Shown in pieces: positions 41,625-53,498 of a stretch of DNA of 64,000 bases; the first letter of the stretch is position 1, and each line of letters starts with the position of its first letter. Both the position numbers and the translations under genes were made by a program. The DNA is from Sphingomonas lenta (lineage in GTDB: Bacteria > Pseudomonadota > Alphaproteobacteria > Sphingomonadales > Sphingomonadaceae). The DNA lies in assembly GCF_002288825.1 (NCBI RefSeq), contig NZ_NSLI01000003.1, positions 124,001 to 188,000 of the forward strand. Direction: 5' to 3'. The notes under the pieces are model-generated. The model was not told where the DNA came from. It was given only the letters and a program-made list of their open reading frames with translations, and did no database searches.

Positions 41625-42497
41625 ATGAGCGATTCGACACTCCCGCCCGCCAGCGCTCCGGCGCTCCTTCCCACCGAGACGACCGACGTCGTGCCCGACG
41701 CGCACGGCTTCGATCCGGAGGCCTATGACTGGTACCCGGTCCTCCGCCGGCCGCGCGCCGACGGCTGGACGCACGCCAAGCAGCGCCTGTTCATCGAGGT
41801 GCTCGCCGACACCGCCAGCCCCAGACAGGCCGCCGCCGCGGTCGATATGTCGCTGGGCAGCGCCTACAAGCTGCGCCGCTCGCCGGGCGCGGAGGGCTTC
41901 GCCGCCGCCTGGGACGCCGCGATCCAGCAGGCGTCGAAGCGCCTGGTCGACATCGCCTTCGAGCGCGCGGTGGACGGCGTCGAGGAGCCGGTCTGGGACG
42001 CCGACGGGCGCGTCGTCGGCCACAAGACGCGCTACAACGACCGCCTGCTCATGTTCCTGCTGCGCGCGCACCAGCCCGAACGCTACCGGCACGCCGCGCG
42101 CGAGGTGCGGCAGTCCGATGAAGCACCCCCGCCCGCCTTGCCGCCCGTCGCCGAAGCGGTGACCCGGCTCGATCCCGTCAAGCCCGCGGAACCGCACGCG
42201 CGGCTCGAAGAGGACGTGCTCGAATGCCGGTTGCAGGTCGCGGACCTGAGCGGGGGCGAGCTGCCCCGCTGGCACCATCCCGACCCGTGGAACCACTCCT
42301 ACAACGTTCGCGAGCGCGAACGGCAGGCCGAGGCGGATCGCAAGATCGACGCGCTGCTCGACGAGGCGCGCCGCTTGAACAATCCCCATCATGATCCGGA
42401 GGCGATCCGCCGCGAAGCCGAGGAGAGGGACGCGGAGGAGCTGCACGAGCGCCGGTCCCGCCGCGCCAAGCGCCGCGCGCGCGGTCGCGGGTGGTGA
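41625..42497 (+). CDS. Hypothetical protein with helix-turn-helix-like segment
   Basis: The 290-residue protein has a central 120-residue helical region (GWTHAKQRLFIEVLADTAS, PRQAAAAVDMSLGSAYKLRR), resembling the HTH of terminase small subunits or repressors. A long charged C-terminal tail (RREAEERDAEELHERRSRRA) follows. Similar proteins recur in sphingomonads, but I cannot name a function. It lies between VapBC and the Coq4-like gene with 60 and 113 bp gaps. Confidence 0.6.
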   Translation: MSDSTLPPASAPALLPTETTDVVPDAHGFDPEAYDWYPVLRRPRADGWTHAKQRLFIEVLADTASPRQAAAAVDMSLGSAYKLRRSPGAEGFAAAWDAAIQQASKRLVDIAFERAVDGVEEPVWDADGRVVGHKTRYNDRLLMFLLRAHQPERYRHAAREVRQSDEAPPPALPPVAEAVTRLDPVKPAEPHARLEEDVLECRLQVADLSGGELPRWHHPDPWNHSYNVRERERQAEADRKIDALLDEARRLNNPHHDPEAIRREAEERDAEELHERRSRRAKRRARGRGW

Positions 42498-42610
42498 CGC
42501 GTGGCGGGCATACGTTCTTGCGGTGTACTTTAGTGTACTTCCGCCGTGGCGCGCTTGACGGATCGGCCGATCGGGCCTACTGACAATAGTGTTAGTAAGG
42601 GATCAACCCC

Positions 42611-43378
42611 ATGTACCAGACCGAAGCCCGCGAGACGTACAAGCGCGACTGGCGCACCGCGCTGTCGGCGCTGCGCAAGCTGCTCAAGAACGGCGACGAC
42701 ACCAGCCAAGTGTTCATCATCATGCGCGCGCTGAACGGCGCGGCGACGCCCAAGAACTACGGGCGGCTGCTGCGGACGGAGGCGGGCGCGCGCCTGGCCT
42801 ATGAGCGCGTCGAGCTCGCCGCCGAGCGTTTCTCCGACCCCGCGCTGGTCGCGAGCTACGCGCCCGGCACGGTGGGCGCGGCCTATCGCGACTGGCTCGC
42901 CGAGACGGGCTATTCGGCGGAAGGACTGGCCGAGGTGTCGAACCTCGACAAGCGCGAGACGCCGATCCCGCACCCCTATGCCTGGTTCGGCCGCCGCACG
43001 CGCGACGTGCACGACGTCTGGCACGTGATCACCGGCTACAAGGCGGACGAGACGATGGGCGAGGCGGCGCTGGTCGCCTTCTCCTACGCGCAGACCAAGG
43101 GCATGGGTTGGGCGCTGATCGCCGTCGGCGCGGCGCTGAAGAGCATCCGCGAGACGGGCGGGACGCTGTTCGCGAAAGCGGTGCTGGAGGGCTACCGGCT
43201 CGGCAAGCGCGCGAACTGGCTGCTCGGCGAAGACTATGAAGCGCTGATGCACGAGCCGCTCGACGCCGCGCGCCGCCGGCTGAACATCGGCGAGCCCGTC
43301 GCCTACAAGCGCGCGCAACGCGAGCTGGGCGCGGAGCTCGCCTCTTACGCGAGCAGACAGAAGGCCGCGCTCGCCTAA
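42611..43378 (+). CDS. Coq4-like ubiquinone biosynthesis protein
   Basis: The 255-residue protein matches the Coq4 family. The metal-binding motif [14 protein letters not shown] carries HDxxH, and acidic residues follow (DETMGE). Other blocks are [14 protein letters not shown] and [22 protein letters not shown]. Coq4 is a scaffold and C1-hydroxylation/decarboxylation factor in ubiquinone synthesis; in alphaproteobacteria the homologue is thought to act similarly. The start ATG 42611 is supported by GGGATC at a fair distance. Confidence 0.82.
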   Translation: MYQTEARETYKRDWRTALSALRKLLKNGDDTSQVFIIMRALNGAATPKNYGRLLRTEAGARLAYERVELAAERFSDPALVASYAPGTVGAAYRDWLAETGYSAEGLAEVSNLDKRETPIPHPYAWFGRRTRDVHDVWHVITGYKADETMGEAALVAFSYAQTKGMGWALIAVGAALKSIRETGGTLFAKAVLEGYRLGKRANWLLGEDYEALMHEPLDAARRRLNIGEPVAYKRAQRELGAELASYASRQKAALA

Positions 43379-43407
43379 TAAGGACGCGGCGGCTAGGACC
43401 GGGCGCG

Positions 43408-44454
43408 ATGCTGTCGCGCCTGGTGCTCACCGACTTCCGCAACCACGCGCAGCTCGCGCTCGAGCCCGGCCCCGGCTTCGTCGTCCTCACCGGCGAGAAC
43501 GGGTCGGGCAAGACCAACATCCTCGAAGCCGTCTCCCTGCTCGCGCCCGGCAAGGGCTTGCGCCGCGCCGCCCTGTCCGACATGGCGCGCCAGGGCGGGC
43601 CGGGCGGCTTCGGCGTCGCCGCCACCGTGGGCTGGGACGTGGAGGTCGCCACCGGCGCGCTCGCCGCCGCGCCCGAGCGCCGCGTCACGCGGATCAACGG
43701 CGCGCCCGCGACCGCCGCGACCCTGCCCGAGTGGCTGACGGTGCTGTGGCTTACCCCCGCCACCGACCGCCTGTTCGTCGAGCCCGCGGGCGAGAGGCGG
43801 CGCTTCCTTGACCGCCTCACGCTGGCGCTCGCCCCCGCGCACGCCACCCACGCCGCGCGCTACGAGGCGGCGATGCGCGCGCGCAACCGCCTCCTGTCGG
43901 AAGACCGCCCGCCCGACCCCGACTGGCTCGCCGCCCTGGAGGCGCAGATGGCCGAGCACGGCGCCGCGCTCGACGCCGCCCGGCGCGAGGCGGTCGCGCT
44001 CCTCGCCGAGCGCCTCGCGACCCAACCGCCCGGCCCCTTCGCGCGCGCCGGCCTGGCGCTGGAGGGCTGGACCGGCGACGCTCCCCGCCTGCTCCGCGAG
44101 CTACGCGAAGGCCGCGCGCGCGACGCCGCCGCCGGCCGCGCGCTCAGCGGCCCGCACCGCGCCGACCTCGCCGTCACCCACCTCGACAAGGGCCAGGCGG
44201 CCGCGCTCGCCTCCACCGGCGAGCAGAAGGCGTTACTCCTGGGGCTGGTGCTCGCGCACGCCGAACTCGTCGCCGACCGCACCGGCCGTCCGCCTGTGCT
44301 CCTGCTCGACGAGGTCGCCGCCCACCTCGACCCGCAGCGCCGCGCCGCGCTGTTCGAACGGCTGGCCGGGCGCGGCCAGGTCTGGATGACGGGCACGGAG
44401 CCCGCCTTGTTCGAGGGCGTGGACGGCGCCGCGGTTCGTTACGCGCTCGGCTGA
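43408..44454 (+). CDS. recF: DNA replication and repair protein RecF
   Basis: RecF is an SMC-like ATPase that helps load RecA at gapped DNA. The 348-residue protein has Walker A ([15 protein letters not shown], residues 29-43), a signature-type region ([19 protein letters not shown]) and Walker B ([14 protein letters not shown]). It stands between the Coq4-like gene and a small-peptide region and belongs to the replication-gene neighbourhood with dnaN and gyrB. Confidence 0.96.
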   Translation: MLSRLVLTDFRNHAQLALEPGPGFVVLTGENGSGKTNILEAVSLLAPGKGLRRAALSDMARQGGPGGFGVAATVGWDVEVATGALAAAPERRVTRINGAPATAATLPEWLTVLWLTPATDRLFVEPAGERRRFLDRLTLALAPAHATHAARYEAAMRARNRLLSEDRPPDPDWLAALEAQMAEHGAALDAARREAVALLAERLATQPPGPFARAGLALEGWTGDAPRLLRELREGRARDAAAGRALSGPHRADLAVTHLDKGQAAALASTGEQKALLLGLVLAHAELVADRTGRPPVLLLDEVAAHLDPQRRAALFERLAGRGQVWMTGTEPALFEGVDGAAVRYALG

Positions 44455-44542
44455 ACCCCCGCTGTCACCTAAGCTCACGCGCCGTTCAAGCCCGCGCGCC
44501 TAATCCGCCGCCCGAGCGTGGGGACGTTCGGAGTGTAGCTTT

Positions 44543-44617
44543 ATGCGTATCCTCGCCACTCTCGGCCTCGTCGCCGCCACCCTGTTCCCCATCGCGTCGG
44601 GCGTGGCGGGGCGGTGA
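44543..44617 (+). CDS. Putative 24-residue hydrophobic peptide
   Basis: MRILATLGLVAATLFPIASG plus VAGR is encoded from ATG 44543, nine bases after GGAG. It looks like a single membrane-spanning or signal-like segment, with a hydrophobic core of about 18 residues. No known family fits; it could be a leader peptide or a small membrane protein. The short length leaves coding uncertain. Confidence 0.3.
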   Translation: MRILATLGLVAATLFPIASGVAGR

Positions 44618-44857
44618 TCGGAGACGGGCCGGACATGCGCCGCTCCCGCCCCCGTGGCGGGGGCGGTCGCTATCCCCGATCGCCCCGCCGCGGACCGGTG
44701 CGCCACCCGCGGCCTGCCATGTCATCAGGGCCGCTTCAGGCGACGCTCAGGCTGTTACGCGCGCTGCTCACGCAGCTGCGGCGCTGAAGTCGGGTGACGT
44801 ACGGGCCGACGCGGGAGCAAGTCCCGCGTCGTCGGACGGGCTGGAGCCCGCCGACCG
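44618..44857. repeat. Intergenic palindromic element E3
   Basis: No convincing gene is seen between the small peptide and the DUF2945 stop. The right half holds hairpins GACGCGGGA ... TCCCGCGTC (about 44808-44831) and CGGGCT-GG-AGCCCG (about 44838-44851). The module 44830-44858 matches 11346-11374 of element E1 in about 26 of 29 bases by eye. It ends at the gene-end mirror palindrome 44858-44904. Confidence 0.7.
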
Positions 44858-44904
44858 GCCCGAGGAGCTGAAGAAGGGCTCAGCCCTTCTTCAGCTCCTC
44901 GGGC
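44858..44904. repeat. Perfect 23-bp palindrome mirroring the 3' end of the DUF2945 gene
   Basis: The arm 44882-44904 is the end of the DUF2945 coding strand (its last codons EELKKG and part of the stop). The arm 44858-44880 is its exact reverse complement; only one base (44881) lies between. No T-run follows. Confidence 0.92.
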
Positions 44905-45089
44905 TTGTGCACCGCCTCCTTGCCCGATTTGTCGCTCTTCACCCGATATTGCGGCTCGCCCTTGGTCGCCTTGGCGGTGTGCCCGCCGGCCTTGGTGGTG
45001 CCCGTCTCCTTCTTGACCACCGTGCCCGACGTCTGCCCCTGCGGCGTGTCCCACTTTACATGGTCGCCGGCCTTGAAGCTCTTGGTCAT
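44880..45089 (-). CDS. DUF2945/TUDOR-like hypervirulence-associated protein
   Basis: The 69-residue protein starts at ATG 45089 (GAGGAGAC upstream). It is a single SH3-like TUDOR domain: FKAGDHVKWDTPQGQTSGTV and TKGEPQYRVKSDKSGKEAVH. The family is small, basic and cytosolic, found in plant-associated and soil bacteria, often stress-induced. A candidate EcfG promoter lies upstream. Its 3' end is mirrored by a 23-bp palindrome. Confidence 0.85.
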   Translation of the reverse strand: MTKSFKAGDHVKWDTPQGQTSGTVVKKETGTTKAGGHTAKATKGEPQYRVKSDKSGKEAVHKPEELKKG

Positions 45090-45118
45090 GTCCGTCTCCT
45101 CGCGTCTTCCATGACGTG

Positions 45119-45143
45119 AACAGGGCGGCGATGGAGGGGTTCC
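45119..45143 (-). promoter_or_regulatory. Candidate EcfG promoter of the DUF2945 gene
   Basis: On the minus strand GGAAC (45143-45139), 16 bp, then TGTT (45122-45119). The -35 is perfect and the -10 has one mismatch to CGTT. The DUF2945 ATG lies 30 bp downstream. Confidence 0.62.
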
Positions 45144-45205
45144 GACCGAACATGGAACCAAGAAGTCCCAGCGGCACTGACGCCCATCGGATCGGGAGCG
45201 GCGTC

Positions 45206-48611
<3,406 letters not shown>

Positions 48612-48612
<1 letters not shown>

Positions 48613-49862
48613 TGGACCCTCATCGTTCGACGGCGGCGACCGAGGGCGTCGCGGTCCGCATCACCCGCCTACGGTTCGACGACGAGCCGCTGGGAGACGT
48701 GGCGCTGCCGAACGGCGCGATGCGGCTCACCCGCGGCCTCGGTTCCGGCCTCGCCGTCCGGCCGGGCGACCCGCCGGGCCGGCTATGGGCCGTCGGCGAC
48801 CGCGGGCCGAACTTCAAAGCGGACCTGGCCCGAGCGCACGGCCTCGACCTGCCGCCCACGCCGCGCGGGGCGAAGATCATGCCGCGCCTCGACATCGGTC
48901 CCGCGCTGGTCGAGCTGGAGCTCGACGGCGACGCGGTCCGCGTCCGGCGCGTGCTGCCGATCACGGACGGGGAGGGGCGGCCGATCGGCGGGCTGCCCGT
49001 GCCCGCGGGCTCGCACGCGCGCGCCGAGCCCGCGCTGGGACTCGACGGCCGTCCGCTCGGGACCGACCCGTCGGGCGCGGATACCGAAGGCCTGATTGCG
49101 CTCCGCGACGGCGGTTTCTGGGTGGGCGACGAGTACGGCCCCTCGCTGCTGCGCCTCGACGGGACGGCCCGAGTTCTCGTCCGCTGGGTGCCGGAGGGTT
49201 GCGAGGCGCACTACGCCGGCGCGCGCTATCCGGTCGAGGGCCGGCTGCCGGCGCTCGCCGCGTCGCGCCACATCAACCGCGGGTTCGAGGCGCTGGCGTC
49301 GTCGCCCGACGAGCGGCTGCTCCATCTCGCGTTCCAGAGCCCGCTCGCGCACCCGGACGCCGCCGCGCACGAGGCGGCCCAGCATCTGCGCCTCTGGACG
49401 CTCGACGCGGGGACGGGCCGGCCGCTCGCGCAGCACCTCTACCCGCTCGACCCGCCCGAGCGCTTCCGGCGCGACGTGGCGGAGGGGTCGTTCGAGCGGT
49501 CCGACATCAAGGTCAGCGAGCTCGCCGCGTTCGCGGACGGTCGGCTCGTCTGCCTGGAGCGCGGCTCCGCCTCGACCAAGCTCTATCTGGTGTCGCCGGA
49601 CGGCGCGCCGGCGCTGCCGCCCGAGCACCTCGATCCGGACACCCGGCCGACGGTCGAGGAGCTGAGCGCCCGCGACCCGGACATGGCCGGGCTGCCGGTG
49701 CTCGCCAAAACGCTGCTGCTCGACACCGACGACCACCCGGAGATCGGGCGCGACCTGGAGGGCATCGCGCTCATCGGCCCGAACGAGCTGGTGCTCGTCA
49801 GCGACAACGACTTCGGCGTCGAGGGCGCCGAGACGGGGTTCTGGCGCGTTGAGTGGGCGTGA
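48612..49862 (+). CDS. Esterase-like activity of phytase family protein
   Basis: The 416-residue protein matches the phytase-like esterase family: RLWAVGDRGPNFKADLARAH, DTEGLIALRDGGFWVGDEYGPSLLRLD, RGFEALASSPDERLLHLAFQ and ERGSASTKLYLVSPDG. Members are beta-propeller proteins, some with phytase or esterase activity. There is no clear signal peptide here. The ATG lies within the gyrB stop (TGATG), so translation is coupled. Confidence 0.85.
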
Positions 49863-49870
49863 CGCGCGAT

Positions 49871-49896
49871 CCGGGCCGGCGCGTGGTCCGGCCCGG
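49871..49896. terminator. Bidirectional hairpin between convergent genes
   Basis: CCGGGCCGG (49871-49879) pairs perfectly with CCGGCCCGG (49888-49896) around an 8-bp loop. It lies 8 bp past one stop and 9 bp past the other. It lacks a T-run, so termination is likely but not certain. Confidence 0.6.
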
Positions 49897-49904
49897 ACGG
49901 TTGC

Positions 49905-52900
49905 TCAGCCCGCGGTGACCGCGACGAGGTTGTCGTCGCTGTTGCGGTCGACATACTTATTATACGGGTCCACCCCCGCGAAGGCCGGCTTGGACGCGGT
50001 GACGATCCGGACGCGCTGGCGGCCCGAGCCGATCGGGCGGCGTTCGAGCAGCAGCACGTCGGCGCGCGCGAACTCGCCCGCGCCCGGCCGCTTCGCGAAG
50101 GCGCCCACCTCGATCTCGTCGGCGAGCCGCGCGCGCGTCTCCGCGCCCTTGCCGTCGGCATAGGCCTTGCCCGCCTCCACGTCGACCGCCGTCTCCCAGC
50201 GGCCGTCGGGCAGCCGGCGCGTCGTGGCCCCGCTCGCCTTCAGGTCGTAGATCGTGATGCGGCGGAGCAGGTCGATCACCAGCTCGCGTTCGGCGGGCGT
50301 GCGGGCGAGCGACAGAAAGCCGTCCACCAGCTCGGTCGATCGCGGATAGGGCGCACCGCGGAAGCGGTGGCGGGCGATGAGCCCCGCGAGCATGCGGTTC
50401 ACGCGCGCCTCGCCCAGCCGGTCCTGGAGCAGGTACATGACCACCGATCCCTTGCGGTAGTGGATGTAGCCCTGGTTCTCCATGCGCTCCATGGGCAGCT
50501 CCTCCAGCGCCTCGCCGCCGCGCGAGCGGAGATAGTTGTCGAGCTCGTATTTCAGGAAGCGCCGGATCTTGTCGTCGCCGTAGAGCTGCTTCATCACCAT
50601 CAGCGCCGAATATTGCGCCAGCGTCTCGACCCAGATCGTGCCGCCCTGCTGGTCGGCGCCGACGACCTGATGGCCCCAATATTGGTGCCCGATCTCGTGC
50701 GCGGTGACGTAGCTGACATAGTCGATCTTCTCGGGGTCGCTGGCGTCCGCCAGAAAGCCGATGCGCTCCGAGTAGGGGACCGTCCCCGCAAACGCCTGCG
50801 CGAAGCTGGCGTAGCCGGGGAACTCCATCACGCGCGCATAGGGGAATTGGTAGGGCCCGAAATTCTCGCGGTAGTAGCGGAGCGACCGCGCCATTGCGTC
50901 CAGCATGCGGTCGACATTGTACGGGTGCCGGCGATCGTAGAAGACCGACAGCTGGACGCCGTCCGCGACGGCGTCCTTGCGGGCGTAATCCGCCGACTGG
51001 ATCGAGAAGAAGGCGAGAATGGGCGCGCTCGACACGTAGCGCGCGGTGCGCCGACCGTCCGCGGTCACGTCGGACACGAGCCGGCCGGGCGCGATCGGCG
51101 TCTGGCCCGCGTCGGTCGACACCGTGATGTCCGAGCGGACCCAGTCGGCGTCGGCGATGTAGTTGCGGCGCACGCCCTTCGGGTCCTCCAACCTGGCGGG
51201 GCGCAGCTCGGCGGGCAGGCCGTGGGAGCGCCGCTTGACGCGGTCGGAGAGCAGGCCCTGCCGGCTCATGCCGATCTGCGGCAGGATCTCGAAATTGTTG
51301 AGGAAGGTGCCGTTGGCGACGAGCTGCGGGTCCTCGGCGTTCGCCACCATGCCGCGGCGCTCGCGCGTGGTGCGGAAGCCTATGGCGCCGCCGGCGCCCG
51401 CGGGCAGCGGACGGTCGAAACGGTAGATGCGGTGCTTGAACGCGCGGTCGTCGGAGACGAGGCGCGCGCCGGGGACCGTGATCGCCGCGATCTCCGTCCA
51501 GCGGTCGGGCAGGCGGACATGGATGTCGGACAGCGGCGCGCCCGTATCGTTCACGAAGCGGTACTCGCCGGTGGCGACCATGCGGCGCTCGGCCGGCCGG
51601 AGGTCGACGTTCATGCGCACGTCGGTCAGCGACGGCTGGGGCAGGTTCTCGTACCGGAGATACTTCTTCTCATAGGCGGCGAGCCGCGCCTCGTCGTCGT
51701 CGCGGGTGCGGTACTCGTTCACCACGTTCATGTCGCGGTAGAGGTGCGCGCCCGTGCCGGCCGCGACCAGCAGCGCGGCCGCGAGCGCCGCGCCCGCGGG
51801 CGAGGCCAGGCGCGCGGGCAGCTGGCCCACGCGCCGCCGGAGACGCGCCTCCGTGCCGCGTCGCCAGAGCAGGTGCGCCAGCACCGCCAGCGCGATCGCC
51901 CAGGCCCCCCAATAGAGGCGCAGCCACCAGGCCCGCGCCGCGCCCAGCCGGTCGCCGTTCATGTCGGACAGCTGCACCTGGCCGGTCGCGCCATAGTCGT
52001 AGAGCGGGTGCTCCCAGCCGATGTTGGTGAGCGTGATGCTGGCGACGAGGTAGCCGACCATGATCGCCCAGCCGACATATTTGTTGGGGCTGAGCGCCTG
52101 GACGAACACCGCCAGCACGGCGAGGATCACGAAGCTCACCGTCATCGGCAGGACGTACCAGCCGAAATACTGGCCTAGCGCCAGATCGTCGCCGCCGCGC
52201 GCGACCTGCACCGCCAGCGCGACCAGCACCGACACCAGCAAGGTCGCGAACAGCACGCCCGCGACCGCCAGCGTCTTGGGGAACATATAGGCCCAGTTCG
52301 GAAGCGAGGTCGCGTCCACGATCTCGTGCATGCGCCGCTCGCGGTCGCGCCAGACCAGCTCGCCCGCATAATAAATGGCGATAATGATCGGGATCAGGCT
52401 GAAGCTGCCCAGCAATATGTCGATGAGCCAGAAGGTGCGCGGGCGGATGGGCGTGCCGAACATCTCGCCGCCGAAGAGGAGGCCGCCCACGGCGTTGAAC
52501 GCGCCCACCAGCAGCAGGACCAGGAACGCCGGGCTGCGGAACACGAGCCGCATCTCGAAGCGCACGCGCGCCCAGAAGCGCGCCCATGCGGCGGCGCGCG
52601 GGCGGACCGGGGGCAGCCGGTCGACGACGCGCGGCTGGGTCGCTGCGAGCTTCTCCTCGCGGCGTTCGGCGCGGCGGAGCGCCCGCTTGGAGGCGCCGCG
52701 CTCGGCGAAGCTGAATCGCCAATAGGCGACGCCCAAGCCGAGCAGGCCCAGGCCGATCGCGAGCAGGCGGTTCCACAGCAGCGCGCCCTCGAAGGGCGGC
52801 ATGCCCGCGTTCGACTCCGACGCGGTCCAGTATCGCGTCACCTCGCCGAACGCGGCGATGCCGAACGGCTCGAAAAGGGCAGCCGTTTGGCGCAGCTCCG

Positions 52901-53495
52901 GATTGGAGCCGACCACGCCGTTGATGACGAAGTAGAGCACCAGAAAGACGACCACGCCCATGTAGCTGTAGGTCATCGACCGCGTCATCGTCGCGACCGC
53001 GAAGAAGATGGCGGCGGTCAGGAATAGGTCGGGCAGCGCGAGCAGGAAATAGGCGTAGGCGTAGTCGGCGAGGCGGTTCGGCCCCAGCGTCTCCCCGTCG
53101 ATCCACGGCATGAGCGAGCCGAGGAAGATCGCCAGCGGCACCGCCGCGAAGGCGATCGCCGCCGCGCCGAACGCGCCCAGGAAGCGCGCGAGGAGGTAAT
53201 CGAACTTCTTGACGCGCGTGGAGCGGACCATCGGCCCGAACCCGCTCTCGTCGTCGCGCACGATCACGTTGGCGACGAAGGCGGTCGTCACGAACATGAA
53301 GAACAGGGACATGATCAGCGTGGTCTGCGCGATCGCGACCGGCGCGTTCTTGTGGATGTTCCCGCCGGAGCCGATCTGGATCTGCTCCACCGTGACCGAC
53401 CCGAAGGTCAGCAGGAAGAACAGGATGGAGACGACCCAGAAGACGGGATTGCGGAGCTGATAGCCGAGCTCGAAGCGGGCGATGGCGCCGAACAT
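49905..53495 (-). CDS. ABC-2 permease fused to M1-family aminopeptidase
   Basis: The 1196-residue protein joins two ABC-2 permease modules (about residues 1-580, twelve or so helices) to a C-terminal zinc-peptidase domain of the M1 family (about 620-1196). The peptidase has HEIGHQYW with zinc ligands H933 and H937, and a third ligand candidate E957 in WVETLAQYSALM; the spacing is one residue longer than the classical HExxH-x18-E. The peptidase lies after the last helix, probably outside the cytoplasm. Its ATPase partner is the next gene, 3 bp away. It may handle peptides at the membrane during export. Confidence 0.88.
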   Translation of the reverse strand: MFGAIARFELGYQLRNPVFWVVSILFFLLTFGSVTVEQIQIGSGGNIHKNAPVAIAQTTLIMSLFFMFVTTAFVANVIVRDDESGFGPMVRSTRVKKFDYLLARFLGAFGAAAIAFAAVPLAIFLGSLMPWIDGETLGPNRLADYAYAYFLLALPDLFLTAAIFFAVATMTRSMTYSYMGVVVFLVLYFVINGVVGSNPELRQTAALFEPFGIAAFGEVTRYWTASESNAGMPPFEGALLWNRLLAIGLGLLGLGVAYWRFSFAERGASKRALRRAERREEKLAATQPRVVDRLPPVRPRAAAWARFWARVRFEMRLVFRSPAFLVLLLVGAFNAVGGLLFGGEMFGTPIRPRTFWLIDILLGSFSLIPIIIAIYYAGELVWRDRERRMHEIVDATSLPNWAYMFPKTLAVAGVLFATLLVSVLVALAVQVARGGDDLALGQYFGWYVLPMTVSFVILAVLAVFVQALSPNKYVGWAIMVGYLVASITLTNIGWEHPLYDYGATGQVQLSDMNGDRLGAARAWWLRLYWGAWAIALAVLAHLLWRRGTEARLRRRVGQLPARLASPAGAALAAALLVAAGTGAHLYRDMNVVNEYRTRDDDEARLAAYEKKYLRYENLPQPSLTDVRMNVDLRPAERRMVATGEYRFVNDTGAPLSDIHVRLPDRWTEIAAITVPGARLVSDDRAFKHRIYRFDRPLPAGAGGAIGFRTTRERRGMVANAEDPQLVANGTFLNNFEILPQIGMSRQGLLSDRVKRRSHGLPAELRPARLEDPKGVRRNYIADADWVRSDITVSTDAGQTPIAPGRLVSDVTADGRRTARYVSSAPILAFFSIQSADYARKDAVADGVQLSVFYDRRHPYNVDRMLDAMARSLRYYRENFGPYQFPYARVMEFPGYASFAQAFAGTVPYSERIGFLADASDPEKIDYVSYVTAHEIGHQYWGHQVVGADQQGGTIWVETLAQYSALMVMKQLYGDDKIRRFLKYELDNYLRSRGGEALEELPMERMENQGYIHYRKGSVVMYLLQDRLGEARVNRMLAGLIARHRFRGAPYPRSTELVDGFLSLARTPAERELVIDLLRRITIYDLKASGATTRRLPDGRWETAVDVEAGKAYADGKGAETRARLADEIEVGAFAKRPGAGEFARADVLLLERRPIGSGRQRVRIVTASKPAFAGVDPYNKYVDRNSDDNLVAVTAG

Positions 53496-53498
53496 GGC

